In this document: piece by piece, positions 36,308 to 43,901 of the stretch
Layout: each line of letters begins with the position of its first letter
Numbering within the stretch: the stretch's first letter is position 1
Source: an uncultured Campylobacterales bacterium
GTDB lineage: Bacteria; Campylobacterota; Campylobacteria; Campylobacterales; Arcobacteraceae
Direction of reading: 5' to 3'
NCBI GenBank assembly: GCA_947494995.1
Contig: CANLWY010000001.1
Span: 558,001-622,000, forward strand
Length of the DNA stretch: 64,000 bases
The notes under the pieces: model-generated
The model's database searches: none
Told to the model about the DNA's origin: nothing
Seen by the model: the letters and a program-made list of their open reading frames with translations, nothing else
Translations under genes and position numbers: made by a program

Positions 36308-36392
36308 AACAAATGGCATCTGGAAAGGAGTTAGAAGATGCCATTTGTTTATCCTAAAGAAATAAAGAAGAAGAGAGGTGACTCTTCTTCTT
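36308..36392 (-). promoter_or_regulatory. tandem hairpins between nrfA and ccsBA
   Basis: Two perfect inverted repeats fill the gap: AAGAAGAAGAG/CTCTTCTTCTT (36365-36392, 6-nt loop) and AACAAATGGCATCT/AGATGCCATTTGTT (36308-36349, 14-nt loop). On the nrf transcript they follow the nrfA stop and precede the ccsBA ribosome-binding site. They probably stabilise the nrfHA message or partly terminate transcription, so that less ccsBA than nrfHA is made. Confidence 0.65.
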
Positions 36393-36412
36393 CCGCAATT
36401 TAAAGTTAGGTT

Positions 36413-37903
36413 CTAGTTATAAGATGTTTTATCAACTATACCCTCTGTAGATTTAGGGTTATAAACACCTTTTTTCTCAGCCTCTTTTTTCCATTCGATT
36501 AAAAGACCGTTTGAGAATTTTTTCTTATCTTCAACTAATTTGTCGAAAGGTAATCCAATAATCTCTTGAGCTTTCTCTTTAGAGTCAATTGTTGGAGCTA
36601 CATAATCAGCACCACCTTTAGCAGCTAAAAGCTTAGCTAATTTGATTCTAGCATTACCAGCTTTCTCTAAAGCAGACCCAAGAATTCTTAAAGTCTCTTC
36701 TGGTGCGTGGAAGAATGCAGGGTGCGAAGCAACTGCGTAATCCCATCTCCATTGAGCATGTCTAATATCTTTTAAGATTGGAGCCATTTCTGCTTCTGTT
36801 GCACCTAATTCCCAAGCTTTACCAGCTTCTAAGTGTGCAGCAGCGATTTGTTTCATATTTTTCTTATGTAACTCATCTTTTCTTTTTCTTTTCTCGTTAA
36901 TATTTGCAAGTAATTCACTTTCACTAACTCTGTGACAGTTCATACAAGTAGTTTCCATATTATCTAAAGGATTTCCAATTTTATGGTCTGTATACTTAAT
37001 TCCACCTTCAGTTTTGTAAGGCATGTGACAATCTGCACAAGAAACATTGTTTTTCCCGTGTGCACCTGTTTTCCACATTTCCCAACCTGGGTGTTGTGTT
37101 TTAAGCATTGGAGTTTTAGAGATTTTATGTGTCCAATCTTTGAAGTTCATATTATCAAAGTATCTTTCCATATCTTCAACCATTAGACCTTCTGACCATG
37201 GTAAAGTTACTACTGCAGCTTTTCCACCTTTTCCATTATCAGTTTTATTGAAGTAATATTCAACGTGACATTGTGCACAAACTAAAGATCTCATGTCTTG
37301 ATGACTTGATTCTGCTAATGATTTCTCACCTGCAGCTTTTAATCCAACATCTAAATATTCTCTATTTACTGATAATTCCATTGTTTCTGGATTATGACAA
37401 TCAACACAACCAATAGGGTTGATAATATCTGAACCATATTTAGCCCATTTACCAGTATAGTACTCCATATCACCTTGTTCAGCCATGATTCTTGGTACAT
37501 CTGGAGATTTACAAGTCCAACATGCAGTAGGCATAGGACCAGTTTTACCATCTACTGGACCACCAGTTCTTAATGTATTTCTATTATCATCAACTGCATA
37601 AAAGTGACCTCTAGGTGAGTTATAATCTTTTGCAAAACCATAACCAGCATAAAGTACAACTAATTCAGGATATTTTTTTAATAAATCCTCAATATCATCA
37701 CTTTCTTTTGTTTCTTTCCATGAATCATATTGTCTTGGATAGAACTTCTTAAACTCTTCATTCTTAGTTTCCCATCTGTCGATTTTTGGAACAGAGTTTA
37801 TTTGCGTTTGCTCTTCTTTCTTCTCATTGATAGATGCAATTAGAGCTGTCATACATCCTATTGCAAGTAGTGAACCTGCAAGTAAGAATTTAAATTTTTT
37901 CAT
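36413..37903 (-). CDS. nrfA: cytochrome c nitrite reductase, catalytic subunit
   Basis: 496 residues with a signal peptide. NrfA reduces nitrite to ammonium with six electrons in the periplasm. The active-site haem uses the Lys motif CWTCK at 128-132. The other four haems use CVDCH (166), CAQCH (209), CADCH and CMNCH. The catalytic region PYKTEGGIKYTDHKIGNP follows the fourth haem. It lies 22 bp downstream of nrfH, its quinol-oxidising partner, and upstream of ccsBA. Confidence 0.97.
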   Translation of the reverse strand: MKKFKFLLAGSLLAIGCMTALIASINEKKEEQTQINSVPKIDRWETKNEEFKKFYPRQYDSWKETKESDDIEDLLKKYPELVVLYAGYGFAKDYNSPRGHFYAVDDNRNTLRTGGPVDGKTGPMPTACWTCKSPDVPRIMAEQGDMEYYTGKWAKYGSDIINPIGCVDCHNPETMELSVNREYLDVGLKAAGEKSLAESSHQDMRSLVCAQCHVEYYFNKTDNGKGGKAAVVTLPWSEGLMVEDMERYFDNMNFKDWTHKISKTPMLKTQHPGWEMWKTGAHGKNNVSCADCHMPYKTEGGIKYTDHKIGNPLDNMETTCMNCHRVSESELLANINEKRKRKDELHKKNMKQIAAAHLEAGKAWELGATEAEMAPILKDIRHAQWRWDYAVASHPAFFHAPEETLRILGSALEKAGNARIKLAKLLAAKGGADYVAPTIDSKEKAQEIIGLPFDKLVEDKKKFSNGLLIEWKKEAEKKGVYNPKSTEGIVDKTSYN

Positions 37904-37925
37904 CTCTTACTTTTCCTTCTTCTCT

Positions 37926-38462
37926 TTACTTCATTCTCTCTTTAACACCTATACTATAAGGAGTAGATGTTAAACTTCTAACTTTGCCATGAGGTGTAAA
38001 CTTATGACACGACCAACACTTACGATCAGCATTTAAGCTATTCGCATCACCGCTATGATATTTATCCGCATTTGAAGCCATAGTTTCTATTTGAGTACTA
38101 TGACATCTAATACAGTTTGCTTGTACTCTATTTGCACCATCATCACTTATGTCAATATTATGTTCATAAGAGTTCATTGTGAATGCTACTGAGTGATTCC
38201 ATCCGTCAATTGCTTTAGCAGTATATTTAGCTACTTCATCACCTACAGGTAAGTGACAATCGACACATGTAGCAACGTTTTTATGTGAACTCTTAGACCA
38301 AGTCTCATATGCAGAGTTCATTGTATGACAGTTGATACATGCTTTTGGATCGCTCGATAGATACGACAACATATTTGATGCATATACAGTGTAACCAAAA
38401 AGACCTATAGCGATAAGGAAACTTAAAATTGATCCATAAACAACAATTTTGTTTTTCTCCAT
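37926..38462 (-). CDS. nrfH: NapC/NirT-family tetrahaem quinol dehydrogenase, NrfA partner
   Basis: 178 residues. A single N-terminal membrane helix (VVYGSILSFLIAIGLFGYTVY) anchors a periplasmic domain with four haem motifs: CINCHTMNS, CVDCH, CIRCH and CWSCH. NrfH passes electrons from menaquinol to NrfA. It is the first gene of nrfH-nrfA-ccsBA. Its promoter carries an Fnr-like palindrome and a TATACT -10 box. GGATTAAGT precedes the ATG. Confidence 0.96.
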   Translation of the reverse strand: MEKNKIVVYGSILSFLIAIGLFGYTVYASNMLSYLSSDPKACINCHTMNSAYETWSKSSHKNVATCVDCHLPVGDEVAKYTAKAIDGWNHSVAFTMNSYEHNIDISDDGANRVQANCIRCHSTQIETMASNADKYHSGDANSLNADRKCWSCHKFTPHGKVRSLTSTPYSIGVKERMK

Positions 38463-38487
38463 ACTTAATCCTTTAAATTACATAAGA

Positions 38488-38529
38488 AGTATAAAGCTAT
38501 TTTTATCTAATTTTCTTGATATAGGTCAA
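38488..38529 (-). promoter_or_regulatory. Fnr-like operator and -10 box of the nrf operon
   Basis: Reading the minus strand, TTGAC-CTAT-ATCAA (38529-38516) is a near-consensus Crp/Fnr site. A -10-like TATACT (38493-38488) follows. The centres are 32 bp apart, which puts the operator at about -41 relative to a likely start site, as in class II Fnr activation. The nap promoter has the same geometry. Confidence 0.7.
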
Positions 38530-38848
38530 ATTGTGAATAATGATTCAAGTCATTTTATTACTTAGTATAAGTTGAACTTATATTATATAATGCATAGAAA
38601 AAGTTATTTTCAATAAGAATTGATATAATAAGATCATTTTAATTTTTTTATTTAAGTTTATATTAATATATCAAAACTCCTATAAATGGAGCTTTTTAAG
38701 ATAATGTGATAAGAAGAGATTATGTACTTGCTAGATTTCATATAATAATAGTAAAATTGACTTTACCGAATAATCATTCACTTCTTTTTTTAAATGAAAA
38801 TAGCTAAAAAAGTTTTCAAATTTCTCTTTTTCGTATCTTAAAGTTTGC
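38530..38848. other. intergenic stretch without a recognised gene
   Basis: This AT-rich stretch upstream of the nrf promoter holds no convincing reading frame. The longest ATG frames I find are under 15 codons and lack a ribosome-binding site. The only structure noted is a weak hairpin, ACTCC-N6-GGAGC followed by T residues, near 38685-38700. It could be a remnant terminator or a small RNA end, but this is not supported further. Confidence 0.5.
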
Positions 38849-39229
38849 TTATTTTACATAAACCTTTGAATCAAAAACTTTGTTTTTAAAACTTACCCTT
38901 ATAAGACCCTTAGAAACATTCTCATGTTTATATAATAGTTCTTCTCCAATTTTTATTTTTCTACTACTATATATAGGTTTTGAATTTTGATAAACACCAA
39001 TAGAGTTACCTATTTTTACTTTAGGTTTTTGTTTAAAAATATTTCCATATACAAATATTTTGGTGTAGCATGTTCCGTTATAGTCTGCTTTTGTTTTTCG
39101 TAAATGTTGTACATTTTCTCCTTTTCCAGAAGAATCAAATATACCAACAGCATAAATACCTTTTACATCTGTTTTATATGCAAATAGAGTAGAGATTAAA
39201 AGTATCGATAGTAGAATAATCTTTTTCAT
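38849..39229 (-). CDS. exported hypothetical protein
   Basis: 126 residues with a signal peptide (MKKIILLSILLISTLFAY). The mature part is short and beta-rich, with a single Cys in NGTCYTKIFVYGN and the motif KPKVKIGNSIGVYQNSKPIYSSRKIKIGE. No family is recognised. It is the last gene before the nap-associated PAS gene changes to the nrf region, 49 bp downstream of the PAS gene on the same strand. Confidence 0.6.
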   Translation of the reverse strand: MKKIILLSILLISTLFAYKTDVKGIYAVGIFDSSGKGENVQHLRKTKADYNGTCYTKIFVYGNIFKQKPKVKIGNSIGVYQNSKPIYSSRKIKIGEELLYKHENVSKGLIRVSFKNKVFDSKVYVK

Positions 39230-39278
39230 AAGAGTATTCTACTTAATCTTTGTGAATTTATTGTAGAGTTTTATTAAT

Positions 39279-39731
39279 TTATTTGTAAGGCTTATAAGAT
39301 ACTACTCTTACAAGTTCGCCATTTTGTTGTTTTATTTCATCATATTTTTTTTGGTAGTATAATTTGTCTTCAAAAGATATGGGTGTTCTAATTGATTTAT
39401 ATTCAACAAGTTCTCCATCTTTGTATACTCCTGAAATTTCAGCGTATACCCAATAATATCCTTTATCTTTTCTAAGATTTTTTACTACTCCTGACCAACG
39501 CTTGTCTTTTCCAAGGGTTTCCCACATATTCTGAAAAATTGCTTTCGGCATGTCTGGATGTCTTACGCAATTATGTGCTTGTCCTATAAGTTCATCTACT
39601 TCATAACCACTAATTTGTGCAAATGTATCATTTGCAAAAGTGATTACTCCCTTTAAATCAGTTCTTGAAACAATAAGTTCATCTTTTGGAACAATTGTTT
39701 CAATCAAAAACTCACTTTGGTTAAATTCCAT
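39279..39731 (-). CDS. single PAS-domain protein (Aer/CetB-like)
   Basis: 150 residues, essentially one PAS domain with RTDLKGVITFANDTFAQISGYEVDELIGQAHNCVRHPDMPKAIF and WSGVVKNLRKDKGYYWVYAEI. This PAS type occurs in Aer-like energy-taxis receptors and in Campylobacter CetB, where it binds FAD. There is no output domain, so it probably works by contact with a chemoreceptor. It lies 17 bp downstream of napD, so it may be cotranscribed with the nap genes, which would link nitrate respiration to taxis (inference). Confidence 0.8.
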   Translation of the reverse strand: MEFNQSEFLIETIVPKDELIVSRTDLKGVITFANDTFAQISGYEVDELIGQAHNCVRHPDMPKAIFQNMWETLGKDKRWSGVVKNLRKDKGYYWVYAEISGVYKDGELVEYKSIRTPISFEDKLYYQKKYDEIKQQNGELVRVVSYKPYK

Positions 39732-39748
39732 TTTTTTATCCTAAAGGT

Positions 39749-40138
39749 TTATTTTTTACCTGTACTGTCAAACTGTTCTGCAAATCCAATAAGATCTTTT
39801 TTCTTTAAATCTCCATTGTAAATTACATCTTCAGGTTTTAAATCATCATCATGAAGCATATGAGGAACTGCATCAGCATTGTCAAGTACATCCATATGGT
39901 CATCTAATTCATCTTCACTATATGCCATTTGCATATCTGCACTTGCTACGTGAGGAATTCCTTCTATTACTTTTAATTTTTTTAACTCTTCAGAAACACC
40001 TTCTCCTTCAATAGTTACGATAATTCTTCCAAGTTCATCATGCATATGATAATCACATACTCCACAGTTTTTTAAATCTTCTACAACTTGTTCTAAATAT
40101 TCTGGTCTTGTTTGTACTACTATACTTGATATGTTCAT
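39749..40138 (-). CDS. napD: NapD, chaperone for NapA maturation
   Basis: 129 residues. The N-terminal ferredoxin-like fold MNISSIVVQTRPEYLEQVVEDLKNCGVCDYHMHDELGRIIVTIEGE is NapD-like; NapD binds the Tat signal peptide of NapA and delays export until the cofactor is inserted. The C-terminal part is acidic (DELDDHMDVLDNADAVPH) and longer than the roughly 90-residue enterobacterial NapD. It lies 10 bp downstream of napL at the end of the nap run. Confidence 0.85.
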   Translation of the reverse strand: MNISSIVVQTRPEYLEQVVEDLKNCGVCDYHMHDELGRIIVTIEGEGVSEELKKLKVIEGIPHVASADMQMAYSEDELDDHMDVLDNADAVPHMLHDDDLKPEDVIYNGDLKKKDLIGFAEQFDSTGKK

Positions 40139-40148
40139 TTATAATTCC

Positions 40149-41090
40149 TTAATTTAATTTCCAATAATATACTTCATTCCCATCACTTGAAGAGAATAAC
40201 TCTTTTTCATTCTTAAATAAAATATTAGTTAGAGTCATCTTATGTCCTGCTAAAGTATATAAATCTTTTTTTGTCTTAGTATTGAATATTGCAATATCAT
40301 TATCTTCATCATTTGCATAACCTGCAATTTTTCCACTAGGACTTAATCCTGCACTGTATATTAAAAAATCTGCTTTTTTGTAATATTGATTTAATCCATC
40401 ATAAATAGCAGATCTTCTATCTTGACCAGCTGTAATTATAATGCCATTTTTATAATCAACCTGAAATACATTATCAACATTTATTCCAGAATAAATTTTT
40501 TTAACTTTTCCATCTTTTGTAGAAATTTGTTTTAATGCTCCACTTTCATCAGCTATAATTATTTCAGTTTTATCTTCACTTAATACAAAATTTGAAAATT
40601 TTGAGTGTGAAACTTGTATTTCCCAAGCAAACTCTTTCTTTTTTAAATCATAGACAAAAAGTTGATTGCTTAAAAGTCCTAATATGATTCTATTTTCATC
40701 TAAATATTTTGCTTTTGCTATATACATCTTTTTTGCAATTGTAATTATAGGCTTTAGTTTTCCTTCTTCATATTCATAAATTGATCTAAAACCTTTTTCT
40801 CCCTGAGATACAAACATTACTTTATTTTTTATAACATCAACTGAATATATTTTTGAATCTATTGTATCTCCAATAAAGTCTTTTATTTTAGGAATTTTTA
40901 TAGATTCTTTTAATTGAGAGGTTTTTGTATCAAATACATCTACTGCACTTGCAGTTGTTGAAATATAAAGTAAATCTTTTTTTAGTACTAAATCTGTAAC
41001 TCCTCCACTTGCAAGGTATGTTTGTGTTGGGTTAATTGTATTTGAAAAAAGAAACGAAATAAAAAGTAGTAGGCTAAGTAATAGTCTCAT
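40149..41090 (-). CDS. napL: NapL, WD40-like exported protein of the nap operon
   Basis: 313 residues with a signal peptide (MRLLLSLLLFISFLFSN). The mature part is a beta-propeller of WD40-like repeats, for example IFNTKTKKDLYTLAGHKMTLTNILF and SSSDGNEVYYWKLN at the end. NapL occurs mainly in epsilon-class nap operons and its function is poorly defined. The start overlaps the end of napF by 17 bp. Confidence 0.8.
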   Translation of the reverse strand: MRLLLSLLLFISFLFSNTINPTQTYLASGGVTDLVLKKDLLYISTTASAVDVFDTKTSQLKESIKIPKIKDFIGDTIDSKIYSVDVIKNKVMFVSQGEKGFRSIYEYEEGKLKPIITIAKKMYIAKAKYLDENRIILGLLSNQLFVYDLKKKEFAWEIQVSHSKFSNFVLSEDKTEIIIADESGALKQISTKDGKVKKIYSGINVDNVFQVDYKNGIIITAGQDRRSAIYDGLNQYYKKADFLIYSAGLSPSGKIAGYANDEDNDIAIFNTKTKKDLYTLAGHKMTLTNILFKNEKELFSSSDGNEVYYWKLN

Positions 41091-41595
41091 CTTTAGCTCC
41101 TTGAGGTATTACCTCTATTTGAATTGCTTGTGTTGGACAGGCTTTTATACAAAAACCACATGCTGTACATTTATCAGATTTTATTTCAGGTCTAAACATT
41201 CCTAAAAATTCAATGGCATCATCAAAACAAGGATCTTTACAAGAAAAACACATGGTTTGATTCCAACTTAGACATTTAATTATATCAATACTTACTTTAG
41301 CATTGATATTTTTCTTATACTCTAAATCTAAAACTTCATATTCGCATGCTTTTGCACATTCATCACAATAGGTACAACCACTATTTGAAAAGTCTAGAAA
41401 AGGGGTTTTATCTTCACCAATTTTAATTATATGTTCTTCGCAAAAATTGCTGCATGTTCCATCACATTCAATACAATTTTTGAGAAAATCAGATTCTTCT
41501 TTGAAGTAAGGTGGTCTAATAACAGGGCTCTCATTACTCTCTTCTTTTGTATTAAAAGAAGAAGTAAGAGAGCTAAAAAGCTCTCTTCTTTCCAT
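41074..41595 (-). CDS. napF: NapF-type polyferredoxin
   Basis: 173 residues with four cysteine clusters: CIECDGTCSNFC, CTYCDECAKAC, CLSWNQTMCFSCKDPC and CTACGFCIKACP. These would bind [4Fe-4S] clusters. NapF is a cytoplasmic protein thought to help load iron-sulphur into NapA or feed electrons to it. The N-terminus MERRELFSSL matches the family. It overlaps napL at its end and follows napB by 1 bp. Confidence 0.88.
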   Translation of the reverse strand: MERRELFSSLTSSFNTKEESNESPVIRPPYFKEESDFLKNCIECDGTCSNFCEEHIIKIGEDKTPFLDFSNSGCTYCDECAKACEYEVLDLEYKKNINAKVSIDIIKCLSWNQTMCFSCKDPCFDDAIEFLGMFRPEIKSDKCTACGFCIKACPTQAIQIEVIPQGAKDETIT

Positions 41596-41596
41596 A

Positions 41597-42211
41597 TTAT
41601 TTAAGTGTATCTACACCCTCGTTGATATTATCAGCTAAGTTAGATTTCTTATTATGACCTTCAACTCTAAAATCAGCTTGGAATTCATTTGCAGGAGCAG
41701 CAGTTTCCATAGACTGAGGTGCATGACATAAAGTACAGTTAAATCTTGTACCAGATAATGTATTTAATGCTTTACCAGAAGTTTTTAAATCACTTGTATT
41801 ATCTACTTCCATTCCATTTTTAGCAATTTTACCATTTTTAGCTATAGACGTTTCAGGTCTAAAGTCAGTAAAGTGAGACTTTGGAATTGGAGTTGCATTT
41901 AATGATTCTGCAACACCTGGAGTATGACATCCTGTACAAGAGTTGTTGTTAATTGTAATAGGAATCATTCCATCTACTGAGTGAGGAATCATTGGAGGAG
42001 CATTTTCAAACGCTCTTTCAATTACTTGGCTCTCACCAGCTGCTTTGTTAATATATACAGTTTTATCACCAACTGTAGTATTTTCACTATATAAATCAGT
42101 TTTTCTTAACCCTATAGACTCTTCACTCATAGTTTGGTTTGCCGCTGTACATCCTACCATGAAAACAGTTGCTGCTGCAAAAAGTCCTAAAGTCATTTTA
42201 GTTATTTTCAT
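41597..42211 (-). CDS. napB: NapB, dihaem electron-transfer subunit of periplasmic nitrate reductase
   Basis: 204 residues from ATG 42211, which has GGAG 7 nt upstream; an ATG 12 bp earlier has none. Two haem motifs, CTGCHTPGV and CTLCHAPQS, match NapB, which takes electrons from NapH/NapG (or NapC) to NapA. The export signal ends FMVGCTAAN, which resembles a lipobox and could lipidate the N-terminal Cys; that is unusual for the normally soluble NapB. The start overlaps the end of napH. Confidence 0.93.
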   Translation of the reverse strand: MKITKMTLGLFAAATVFMVGCTAANQTMSEESIGLRKTDLYSENTTVGDKTVYINKAAGESQVIERAFENAPPMIPHSVDGMIPITINNNSCTGCHTPGVAESLNATPIPKSHFTDFRPETSIAKNGKIAKNGMEVDNTSDLKTSGKALNTLSGTRFNCTLCHAPQSMETAAPANEFQADFRVEGHNKKSNLADNINEGVDTLK

Positions 42212-43028
42212 TTTTTTCTCCATTTTTTTTATTTCTTAATGTAAATATAAGAGCATCATCATCACAAACTTCAATACATCTACCGCAGTTTGTACATTCA
42301 CCTGACAGTACAGGAATAGATTCTTTTGTTACCATATGAAGAACTTGATCTTCAGGGCAAACAATTTTACATTCCATACAAGCTGTACATTTATCAGCAT
42401 CATGATTTACTCTTATTAAACTAAATTTACCTACTAGTGAATAAAATCCACCAAGTGGGCAAATATGACCACACCAGCCATTTTTTAAAACAAAAAGGTC
42501 AAAAAGAAATATAACAAGCATTGCTGCCCATCCAAGTCCAAGACCAAATATAATTCCTCTGTGTACCATTGAAATTGGTGATATAAATTCAAATGCTGTT
42601 ATTCCTAAAATTACTGATATTATCAGGGCCATTACAATAACCCAATATCTCATATTTCTAGAAGCAGGTTGCCTTTTTTGAATCTGATTAAAGCCTAACG
42701 TCCTTCTTAAATAATTGGCTAAATCAGTAATCATATTTACAGGACAAACCCATGAGCAAAATACTCTACCACCTACAATTGCATAAAATGTTATAATTAT
42801 CAGAGCACCTAGTATTACATCAAATGTTAAAATTGCACCTGCAAAAAACATTTGCATTACAGCAAAAGGATCACTTAAAGGAATAAGTCCTAAAAATAGT
42901 GAAGAACTTAAGTTACCCATTAAGATATTAATTCCATATACATTTGCTATAACATATAAAGCCATAATTAAAATCTGTGTAAATCTTCTTAAAAATAAGA
43001 ATCGGTGTTTTTTTAGAAAGGCCATCAT
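42198..43028 (-). CDS. napH: NapH, membrane ferredoxin-type quinol oxidase component
   Basis: 276 residues. Four membrane helices carry the conserved cytoplasmic Cys pairs CSWVCP and CGHICPLGG. Two C-terminal [4Fe-4S] motifs follow, CTACMECKIVC and CTNCGRCIEVC. NapH works with NapG to move electrons from menaquinol to NapB where no NapC is encoded, and none is in this cluster. ATGA overlap with napG at its start. Confidence 0.93.
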   Translation of the reverse strand: MMAFLKKHRFLFLRRFTQILIMALYVIANVYGINILMGNLSSSLFLGLIPLSDPFAVMQMFFAGAILTFDVILGALIIITFYAIVGGRVFCSWVCPVNMITDLANYLRRTLGFNQIQKRQPASRNMRYWVIVMALIISVILGITAFEFISPISMVHRGIIFGLGLGWAAMLVIFLFDLFVLKNGWCGHICPLGGFYSLVGKFSLIRVNHDADKCTACMECKIVCPEDQVLHMVTKESIPVLSGECTNCGRCIEVCDDDALIFTLRNKKNGEKNENN

Positions 43029-43882
43029 TCTAATAAATCCTCCAATCCACTATTTAAAGAATCAACTGCAGATTTTTCACTTCTTTTTGTTCTAGTTAAC
43101 TCCATTGTTGCATTTTCTAGTCTTTTTTCATCTTCTTTATCCCAGCCTTTGATGTAGTAATCACCAGCTTTTCCTAGTGCTACTTCTCTTGGAAGAACAA
43201 AGATTGCTGCTTTTTCAGTTACACATGCTAATTCACAAAGTCCACATCCAGTACAAACATCACTATGAACTACAGGTTTCATGAAAGCGTGTTTACCTGT
43301 TCTTTCATTTTTTGTATATTCAACAGTGATTGCTTCACCTAATATTGGACAAGCTCTATAACATGCATCACACTGAATACCCCAGAATGCAATACAATTT
43401 GTGTCATCTACAACAGCTAGACCCATTTGGGCTTTATTTATATCTAACTCGTTGCTCTTATTTGATACGGCTTTAATATCCAGTGCTCCTGTAGGACATA
43501 CAGGAACACATGGGATATCTGGGCACATATAACAAGGAATTTCTCTTGGAGTAAAAAAAGGTGTTCCTAAAGGCTTATTCTCCCCTGGCTTTGCCAGAGT
43601 TAGTGTATCAAAAGGACAGGCTTCAACGCACATACCACATTTAATACAAGTGCTTAAGAAGTCTTTTTCTGGTAGTGCTCCAGGAGGTCTAAGAGTTAAC
43701 TTAGATGCTGATACTTCATCAACATAAGCACTCCAAGTAAGACCACCTAGAGTTGCAAGACCAATACCTCTTGCAATATCTAGAAAAAATCGTCTTCTAT
43801 CACTAATAGGCTCTTTTTTAGCACCTTTTTTCATCTTTTTTTCCAACTTTGTTTTTTTTTCATGAGGATTTATATTGCTCAA
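43025..43882 (-). CDS. napG: NapG, periplasmic ferredoxin-type protein
   Basis: 285 residues. A Tat signal with RRRFFLDIARGIGL is preceded by an unusually long Lys-rich extension of about 28 residues. Four Cys clusters follow (CIKCGMCVEAC, CYMCPDIPCVPVC, CIAFWGIQCDACYRAC, CTGCGLCELAC) for [4Fe-4S] centres. It sits 19 bp after napA and overlaps napH by ATGA. Confidence 0.93.
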   Translation of the reverse strand: MSNINPHEKKTKLEKKMKKGAKKEPISDRRRFFLDIARGIGLATLGGLTWSAYVDEVSASKLTLRPPGALPEKDFLSTCIKCGMCVEACPFDTLTLAKPGENKPLGTPFFTPREIPCYMCPDIPCVPVCPTGALDIKAVSNKSNELDINKAQMGLAVVDDTNCIAFWGIQCDACYRACPILGEAITVEYTKNERTGKHAFMKPVVHSDVCTGCGLCELACVTEKAAIFVLPREVALGKAGDYYIKGWDKEDEKRLENATMELTRTKRSEKSAVDSLNSGLEDLLE

Positions 43883-43901
43883 GACAATATACCCCCATTA
43901 A

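Noticed and set aside
38530-38848. Possible small genes or RNA upstream of nrfH
   Set aside because: Only very short ATG frames without ribosome-binding sites were found, and the single weak hairpin has no promoter-like partner.
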